The position numbers and the translations under genes were made by a program. The notes under the pieces are model-generated. The model was not told where the DNA came from. It saw only the letters and a program-made list of their open reading frames with translations, and did not search any database. Below are positions 1 to 6,100 of a stretch of 7,993 bases of DNA, in pieces (within the stretch, counting starts at the first letter, position 1; each line of letters opens with the position of its first letter). This DNA is from CAVALG01 sp963589585 (lineage in GTDB: Bacteria > Bacillota > Clostridia > Oscillospirales > Acutalibacteraceae): assembly GCA_963589585.1 (NCBI GenBank), contig CAVALG010000116.1:1-7993 (forward strand), given 5' to 3'.

Positions 1-102
1 TTAGAATAAAGCCGTTTTACAGTTTGCTATCATTTTGCTATCAAATCGGGAATTTAAGAGCCTAAAACCCAGTGTTTATGCAGGTTTGCGTCGTTTCGTA
101 CA
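1..102. other. Non-coding flank downstream of guaA, possible integration junction
   Basis: This stretch lies directly beyond the guaA stop codon. I find no convincing reading frame, no tRNA and no hairpin followed by a T-tract that would terminate guaA. It contains the 11-bp tandem direct repeat annotated separately. The 3' end of guaA is a known hotspot for integration of genomic islands by tyrosine recombinases, so an element boundary here is plausible. Because the window starts at base 1, the integrase that would prove it is not visible. This is inference only. Confidence 0.3.
22..43. repeat. Tandem 11-bp direct repeat, candidate integrase arm-type site
   Basis: Two adjacent copies, GTTTGCTATCA (22-32) and TTTTGCTATCA (33-43), match at 10 of 11 positions. 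On the minus strand they read TGATAGCAAA twice. The 11-bp period is close to one helical turn, as expected for paired protein-binding sites. Short direct repeats near an attachment core are typical arm-binding sites of tyrosine integrases. Position close to the guaA 3' end supports that reading, but no integrase gene is in view. The repeat itself is certain; its function is inferred. Confidence 0.5.
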
Positions 103-1629
103 TTATTCCCACTCCACCGTTCCGGGTGGCTTTGAGGTTATATCATAAACTACTCGGTTTACATGGTCTACCTCGTTGGTGATGCGGTTTGAAACCTTTG
201 CTAGAAGGTCATAGGGTATCTGCGCCCAATCCGCAGTCATAAAGTTGTCGGTTGTAACGGCGCGCAATGCAATCAGATGATCATATGTTCGGTGGTCGCC
301 CATTACACCGACGGTTTTAACATCCGGCAAAACCGCAAAAAATTGGCTTAAATTCTTTTCATATCCCGTTGCTGCCATTTCCTCGCGGAAAATAGCGTCG
401 GCTTCCTGCAATATTTTAACTTTTTCGGCTGTTATTTCACCGATTATACGAACGCCGAGCCCGGGGCCGGGGAAGGGTTGACGCCAGACCAGTTCGTGGG
501 GTATGCCCAATTTTTCGCCTACGGCGCGGACTTCGTCTTTAAACAGTTCGCAAAGCGGTTCGATTATGCCTGCAAATTTTACATCATCGGGCATTTTAAC
601 CTTATTATGATGTGTCTTTATAACAGCGGCGTCGCCTTTTCCGGATTCAATACAGTCGGGGTAAATTGTACCCTGTGCGAAGAAACCGTCGTCATTCTCT
701 TTTCTGATTTCATCCCAAAAAACATTGAAAAATTCGGTACCGATAATTTTTCGTTTTTCTTCCGGGTCGGTAACTCCTTTTAGTTTGGCAAGAAAATGTT
801 CTTGGCAATTCACGCGCACAAAGTTCATATCAAAAAGGGTGGTAAAGGTATTTTCAACAAAATCACCTTCATCCTTACGCATAAGGCCTTGGTCAACAAA
901 AACGCAGGTCAACTGTTTGCCTACGGCACGGGATAAAAGCCCTGCGGCAACCGAGGAGTCAACACCGCCCGAAAGTCCTAAAATTACTTTTTTATTGCCG
1001 ATTTGTTCTCTTAACTGCGCAACGGTTTTATCAATAAAATCATCCATTACCCAATCGCCCGAGCAGCCGCAGATTTCATAAAGGAAGTTATGTAACATCT
1101 CTTTGCCGAACTGCGAATGTGTAACCTCGGGGTGAAATTGCACGGCGTAAATGTTTTTATCTTTGTTTTCCATAGCGGCACAGGGGCAATCGTTACTTTT
1201 TGCGGTGATTTTAAACCCCGCGGGCGGCTCTGAAATATAATCGGTATGGCTCATCCAAACTACGCTTTTTTTTGGTATTGCTTTAAAAAGCAAACTGTCG
1301 CTTGCACTTATTTCAATTTTACCGTATTCCGATACAGGCGCGGTTGCTACCTTGCCGCCGCACATCCAGGCGATAAGCTGGCAGCCGTAGCAAATACCGA
1401 GTATGGGAATGCCCAAATCAAGAATATCTTTTGTATAATGCGGTGACGCAGGGTCATACACGCTGTTCGGACCGCCTGTGAATATAATACCCTTATAACC
1501 GTTGCTTTTAATTGTTTCAAGCGGCGTAGTATAGGGTAGAATTTCAGCGTAAACATTATTGTCTCTTACGCGGCGAGCGATTAACTGATTGTACTGTCCG
1601 CCAAAATCCAAAACCAAAATTTTTTCCAT
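103..1629 (-). CDS. guaA: GMP synthase (glutamine-hydrolysing), GuaA
   Basis: This enzyme converts XMP to GMP using ATP and ammonia released from glutamine. It is the last step of de novo guanine nucleotide synthesis and is cytoplasmic. At 508 residues it has the usual full length. The N-terminal class I glutamine amidotransferase shows the nucleophile elbow GICYGCQ with Cys80 and the partner motif QFHPE with His166 and Glu168, completing the triad. The ATP pyrophosphatase P-loop SGGVDSS is at about 220-226. The C-terminal XMP-binding/dimerisation domain contains GPGLGVRI and ends in the characteristic KPPGTVEWE. The ATG start is fixed by GGAGG (1636-1640) six bases upstream. The gene lies 48 bp downstream of the lipoprotein gene on the same strand with no terminator between, so co-transcription is likely. 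I saw no guanine riboswitch or purine box in the window. The stop codon is TAA. Nothing appears truncated or frameshifted. Confidence 0.98.
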   Translation of the reverse strand: MEKILVLDFGGQYNQLIARRVRDNNVYAEILPYTTPLETIKSNGYKGIIFTGGPNSVYDPASPHYTKDILDLGIPILGICYGCQLIAWMCGGKVATAPVSEYGKIEISASDSLLFKAIPKKSVVWMSHTDYISEPPAGFKITAKSNDCPCAAMENKDKNIYAVQFHPEVTHSQFGKEMLHNFLYEICGCSGDWVMDDFIDKTVAQLREQIGNKKVILGLSGGVDSSVAAGLLSRAVGKQLTCVFVDQGLMRKDEGDFVENTFTTLFDMNFVRVNCQEHFLAKLKGVTDPEEKRKIIGTEFFNVFWDEIRKENDDGFFAQGTIYPDCIESGKGDAAVIKTHHNKVKMPDDVKFAGIIEPLCELFKDEVRAVGEKLGIPHELVWRQPFPGPGLGVRIIGEITAEKVKILQEADAIFREEMAATGYEKNLSQFFAVLPDVKTVGVMGDHRTYDHLIALRAVTTDNFMTADWAQIPYDLLAKVSNRITNEVDHVNRVVYDITSKPPGTVEWE

Positions 1630-1677
1630 TGTAAACCTCCGTGAGAACTTTTAGAGCTTTTAATGCTGACGATTACA

Positions 1678-2049
1678 TTAGAATATATCCGGCGGCAATT
1701 CAATATAGGGCAGGGAAGAGTCGTAAGGATTGCTTGATGAAGAAGATGATGACGATGAACTGCTTGCCTGTGATGATGAATTTGAATTATCGGGCGTCTG
1801 ACTGCTGCCGGAACTGTTAGTTTCGGTTGTTGTTTTGTTTGAAGTCGTACTTTGACTGTTCGCGCTTTGCGCAGCTCCGTTTTCATCTGACGATGAATTA
1901 TTAGAAGAATCGGAACTTGCCGAAGAAGCGGAAGATGTTTTTGGCTTATTATCCTTTTTCGACTGCTTGTCCTTTTTGCACGCCGAAAATGATAATGAAA
2001 TTGCAATTACAGATAAAACCGCAATAGATTTTAAAAATACGTTGCGCAT
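1678..2049 (-). CDS. Small Ser-rich putative lipoprotein, function unknown
   Basis: The 123-residue product starts with a positively charged N-terminus and a hydrophobic segment (about 5-22), ending in FSAC. This fits a signal peptidase II lipobox with Cys24 as the lipidated residue, although Phe at -3 is less usual than Leu. A basic KKDKQSKKDNK patch follows. Residues 38-106 are a low-complexity Ser/Thr/Asn/Gln linker that includes eleven consecutive serines (1732-1764). The protein ends in a short Pro/aromatic tail (SLPYIELPPDIF). No folded domain is recognisable. It may be a membrane-tethered disordered protein, or the anchor-and-linker remnant of a longer lipoprotein. Translation beyond the TAA stop meets further stops at once, so recent truncation by point mutation is not supported. 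The start is backed by AAGGAAG (2060-2066) at good spacing, and a near-consensus promoter lies just upstream. It is the first gene of a likely two-gene unit with guaA. Confidence 0.75.
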   Translation of the reverse strand: MRNVFLKSIAVLSVIAISLSFSACKKDKQSKKDNKPKTSSASSASSDSSNNSSSDENGAAQSANSQSTTSNKTTTETNSSGSSQTPDNSNSSSQASSSSSSSSSSSNPYDSSLPYIELPPDIF

Positions 2050-2087
2050 ATTGTGTGCTTCCTTCCTTAAAATTATTTAATAATATA

Positions 2088-2116
2088 AGTATAATTCAAC
2101 GAGCTGCAATAGTCAA
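2088..2116 (-). promoter_or_regulatory. Sigma-A/sigma70-type promoter for the lipoprotein-guaA unit
   Basis: On the minus strand, TTGACT (2116-2111) is separated by exactly 17 bases from TATACT (2093-2088). Each hexamer differs from consensus at one position and the spacing is optimal. Transcription would start near 2081, giving a leader of about 30 nt before the lipoprotein ATG. This is the best promoter match in the window and probably also drives guaA. Confidence 0.75.
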
Positions 2117-2236
2117 CTGATATTTGTTTGAATTTTATAAAGTGCAAATTTTGACATAAATTTGAAAATACAAGCATAACACGGGCATAAAATTTTTAAA
2201 TTTTTAAAAAATAGTACACAATTAGCAATATTTTTA

Positions 2237-2265
2237 TTTACTTTTTCAATTTTAGGTTGTATAAT
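2237..2265 (+). promoter_or_regulatory. Sigma-A-type promoter for the esterase-dockerin gene
   Basis: TTTACT (2237-2242) and a perfect TATAAT (2260-2265) are separated by 17 bases. The -35 box matches consensus at 4 of 6 positions, and the region upstream is very AT-rich. The predicted start near 2272 gives a leader of about 80 nt. It is divergent from the lipoprotein promoter, and about 120 bp separate the two -35 boxes. Space for a shared regulator exists, but I see no clear operator or catabolite-response palindrome. Confidence 0.6.
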
Positions 2266-2284
2266 ATAGTCACAAATTATACGG

Positions 2285-2329
2285 TATGCGACGCTGATTT
2301 GTAACTTTTTAACACATTGCGTTTGCATA
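2285..2329 (+). promoter_or_regulatory. Possible stem-loop in the 5' leader of the large gene
   Basis: TATGCGACGC (2285-2294) can pair with GCGTTTGCATA (2319-2329). This forms ten base pairs, including one G-U, with a single bulged T, around a 24-nt AT-rich loop. It lies inside the predicted transcript about ten bases before the ribosome binding site (GAGG at 2340-2343). It does not match any riboswitch consensus I recognise. It could affect mRNA stability or translation, or be chance pairing. Confidence 0.25.
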
Positions 2330-2351
2330 TCGAGGTTCTGAGGTGTAATAT

Positions 2352-2657
2352 ATGAGGAAAAATGTTAAAAAACTTGCATCGTTAATTTTGACGATGTGCA
2401 TAGTTTTAAGCCTGTTTGCTCTGCCTTTCGGCAATGCATCGGCTGCCGAAACTGTGCAAACCGTTGATGTGGTTTTGTTCAGCGGTCAGTCTAATATGGA
2501 TGGTATAGGTAAATCTACAGATGCACCTGTTGTGATTGAGCCGGGAACTGCATATCAGTACAACCCGACTGCAAAAACAATCACAAATCTTAATGAGGCA
2601 CCGCTGTATTATAAGGAAAAGACAACAGCCGGTGCTGTCGGTCCTGTTCTTGCTTGA
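2352..2657 (+). CDS. N-terminal fragment: signal peptide and esterase nucleophile segment
   Basis: This 101-residue piece precedes the in-frame TGA. The ATG is supported by GAGG (2340-2343) eight bases upstream. A Sec signal peptide is clear: basic MRKNVKK, a hydrophobic core to about residue 26, and a signal peptidase I site at NASA-AE near residue 31. The mature part begins with VVLFSGQSNMDG, the block I motif of SASA-family (CE6/sialate O-acetylesterase-like) SGNH hydrolases, with Ser47 as likely nucleophile. It breaks off at GPVLA, a segment that in this family continues directly into a helix. Alone it would be an inactive exported peptide lacking the catalytic His and Asp. It belongs with the frame that resumes at 2658. 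Confidence 0.7.
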   Translation: MRKNVKKLASLILTMCIVLSLFALPFGNASAAETVQTVDVVLFSGQSNMDGIGKSTDAPVVIEPGTAYQYNPTAKTITNLNEAPLYYKEKTTAGAVGPVLA

Positions 2658-3197
2658 TGTAAAGCGTATTATGAAAAAACAGGACGCCCGATAGTAGCCG
2701 TGAACGGTGCTTATAGCGGCGCTCCTATAATAAAATTCACACCGGGAGACGCTGCGGATTATTATTCTGCCCTTAAATCAAAACTTAACGCAGCAGTTGA
2801 TGCTGTTAATGCTGATAGTTCCAAAAAACTCGGAAATGTGTATTTGGCATGGTGTCAGGGCGAAAGCGATATTAATGACACCGGCAACTATATTAAACAT
2901 TTTGATTTGTTATTTAACGGATTAAAATCAGATTGCGGTGTTTCCAAAGCTTTTGTTATGAACATAGGTTTCCAATGCAAGGTTAATTCTGCATGCGCTG
3001 CCGAATATGGCTTAAACAGAAATTTGCAGCAGGTTCAACGCAATATGTGCGCTTTGAATGACGATTATGTAATGGTATGCGATCTTTTAAAATATTTTAA
3101 CGGCTACGAATACAGAGATGCGCTGGGTTACCACTTTAAGCAATACTGCTATAATATTTTCGGTGAGGAAGCCGGAACTAAAATGGCAGAGTATCTA
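2463..3197 (+). other. SGNH/SASA-family carbohydrate O-acetylesterase domain (interrupted)
   Basis: Motifs appear in family order. FSGQSNM holds the nucleophile Ser. GPVLA-stop-CKAYYEKTG corresponds to the helix after the GP turn. VNGAYSGAPI is the block II-like strand and oxyanion loop. WCQGESD is the hallmark W-x-QGE-D segment, and RDALGYHF carries the likely catalytic Asp and His before the closing helix. Relatives (Pfam SASA, CAZy CE6-like) remove O-acetyl groups from sialic acids or from xylan. I cannot tell which substrate applies. The domain is about 245 residues, within the family's normal size. Confidence 0.85.
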
Positions 3198-6100
3198 CAG
3201 TCAGGCGAAAAGCCCGAACTTTCAGAATACACATTTTGTCCCCACACCAACAGGACTTTAGTTGAAACAAAGGTATATGACGGCGATACAGTAAAACTCG
3301 GCTATAAAAAGTATAAATGTGCAAGCCCGACTTGTATATTGAACACCCTTGTAACTAAAGATGATGAAAAAGGTATCTTCTACGAAGATTTGGTATACAC
3401 AAATGTTGCAGAATGCAGTCACACATTTAATACTACTGTGACTTCGGCAACCTGTACCGAAGGCGTTTACAGCATTTCAACCTGCACTAAATGCGGTAAG
3501 GTTGAAAAAACTCTGATGGGTCCTCCGCTTGGTCACGATGAACAGGTCGTTACTGTTCCTGCAACCTGCACCGTAGACGGCTCTATTACCACTACCTGCT
3601 CGCGTTGTACATATAAAACCGTTGTTACTGTAAAAGCAGCGGGACATAAATTTGAATCTTCTACAATAACTAAACCGGCAACTTGTACCGAGGACGGCGT
3701 TGAAACCGGCGTTTGCACGGTTTGCGGGGAAGAAACAACAAATCCCATTCCTGCAATCGGGCATAATTACGGCGAGTGGATTATTGTTAAACCTGCCACA
3801 ACTACTGAGGCGGGCAGAAGAGAAAAATTGTGCGTTAACTGTAAAGATGTTATATCCGAAGTTATTCCTAAACTTGAGGATGGAAACTATTCTTGGAATT
3901 ACAGAGGGGACGACGGCAGAGCGGATTATGATAAGACAATGTCGATGTCAACCTTTGTTATAAGCAGAGATTACTTTGGCAAATACGATACCGATTATTT
4001 AAGTTACGATCTTCGCAAAAAACTTGCTTTTAGTTTGTATGGAGAAAACAATAACACTTCAAAATACAGACCGGCAAACAATACTCAGGCAGTTGTTATA
4101 AACAATTTATCGGATGCCGACGGTAATGCTATTGCTCCTAAGGCGTTCAAACTGAACGGCGGATTCGATATTGATGCCGAATTGACAGGCACAGTCAGCT
4201 CGCCGTTGCCGGGTATAGTATTGGCAGAGGATGAGTCGGGATACTATTCATATTATCCTTCTTTTTCTTCAAGCGGAAAAACCGGCGCGGTATTCCTTTA
4301 TTCACCTAAAGGTTCAACTGCGTCAAACGGAACATTAAATATTAAGGCTTCAAGCAATACGTCGGATCGACTTTTTGTTTTAAGAACACCTAAATACTCA
4401 AGCGTATCTTATAACGGAAAAAATGTCCCGCTTTCTGCTGTTTCTGCAGGCTCCAATTACGCTTCGCAGGGTAGAATCGGTGAACATATTAATGCTCTTG
4501 CGGCTGCCGGAGTAACAAATACAGCAGATGTTGTACCAGATTCGTTTACACCGGAGGATTACGCAAGAATAACTGTTGATTATAACGCAACCGTTTCGGG
4601 TGATACCATTACACTAAATTATGCTTTCAACTTCAAGTTTGATAACGGNNNNNNNNNNACCTTTAATATGGTGCCGTTTATAATCAATTCAACAGGTTAT
4701 AACTTTAACGGTGAAGGCTTAACGGATTATTCTTGTTCGGATTACAACGCAAGTACCGCTACACACAGTGAATTCCGTCAGAGATTCGGGTATTCTTACT
4801 ATACAATAGGCAATTCCACATCATACGGATATGCTGTTGTCAATAATGCGTCATTAGGCAACGGTTCAACTGTACGCAATTATAATTACGACAGTGCCGA
4901 CACAGGTTTGAGTGATTATTACAGCACCAAATCAAATTCAACTGTTTTTAACGGCTCAGCAAATTTCGGCACATATGATGGCACAATGTTAAATTATGAC
5001 GGTGCCGCTCGGCTTGGCTTTTACACATATGTTAAAGAAAGCAATTACAGAATTACAAATAAAGTGCAGGGAATAGCCTTAAACGATGTTGATGATAAAT
5101 TGCCGACTACATTTAATATGAACGGTGGGTACTATCCAACAAACCGCGAAACAATCACCGGCCCTATTTTGCCGGGTGTTGTATTAGCATCGGATGATAA
5201 TGGATATTACAACTTCTCGGTCGGATTGGGCAGTGATGGTTCCCTTGGCGGAACTTTGATATATACTGCTGCCTCTGCCGCTGTTGACGGTATTGCTAAC
5301 ACAGGTATTTCAACAACGAACCGATTCCTTATTTCAAATAAATCAAAGATTACAGGTGTATCTTACAACGGCGTTGAGATAGACGATAGCAATGCGGGCA
5401 ACACTATTGCACTCTACAAGTCAAACTCTTATCTTACATTGTACATCAAGGAATTGGCATACAAGGGATATATTCCGTCAACATCAGTTGTTCCTACGAA
5501 ACTGTCTGCATATGACTCAAAAAGGATGACAGTGGATTACAAAGCAAAGAATATTGACGGGAAAATCACACTCACCTTTGACATTAATTACAATTATGAT
5601 AACGGTGATGTTATTACAATTCACTATAATCCGCTCATAATTACCGAAGATGGTTATACATACAATGGCGGAAGTGAGGTTAAGTTTGCGGGTTGTGGAA
5701 ATCAGTCATATAACGGAACCACGCACGAGAACTTTACTGCAAGATTTGGGTATTCGGTATATAATACCTGGGCAATAAGTATGCAGGCCTATGCTGTTGT
5801 TAATAATGCAAAGATTTCGTTTACAAGTACAGAAATTGACGACAGTGATTGTACACATACAAATACAACAACAAAAGCGGCGGTAGCTGCAACCTGTGAT
5901 AAAGCCGGGAAAACCGAAGAGATCGTTTGCGCCGATTGCGGAGCGCATATTTCGGGAGGTGCGGCAATACCTGCTCTCGGACATATATATGTTACTAACC
6001 GTGTGGAGCCTACCTGTACTGCAGCCGGTTCCGAAATAACCACCTGCTCACGCTGTGATTATGAATCGGTCGTTTCACTTCCGGCAACCGGACATAAGTT

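Noticed and set aside
478..1556. Overlapping open frames on both strands within guaA
   Set aside because: They lack ribosome binding sites and recognisable domains and lie wholly inside a well-supported conserved gene.
1630..1677. Terminator or riboswitch between the lipoprotein gene and guaA
   Set aside because: Only 48 bp are available and no stable hairpin with a T-tract, nor a purine riboswitch core, can be drawn.
1581..2006. Alternative minus-strand frame of 141 codons over the lipoprotein gene
   Set aside because: Its His/Arg-rich product is a frame shadow of the Ser-rich coding sequence, and it runs into the guaA start. The lipoprotein frame has the signal sequence, lipobox and ribosome binding site.
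2113..2328. Minus-strand 71-codon open frame in the intergenic region
   Set aside because: It is AT-rich with no ribosome binding site or domain and overlaps the predicted rightward promoter and leader.
2655..2720. Selenocysteine insertion at the TGA
   Set aside because: Only a four-base pairing (GCGT/ACGC) with a long loop is visible downstream, not a bacterial SECIS hairpin. Sec at this non-catalytic helix position would also be unexpected.
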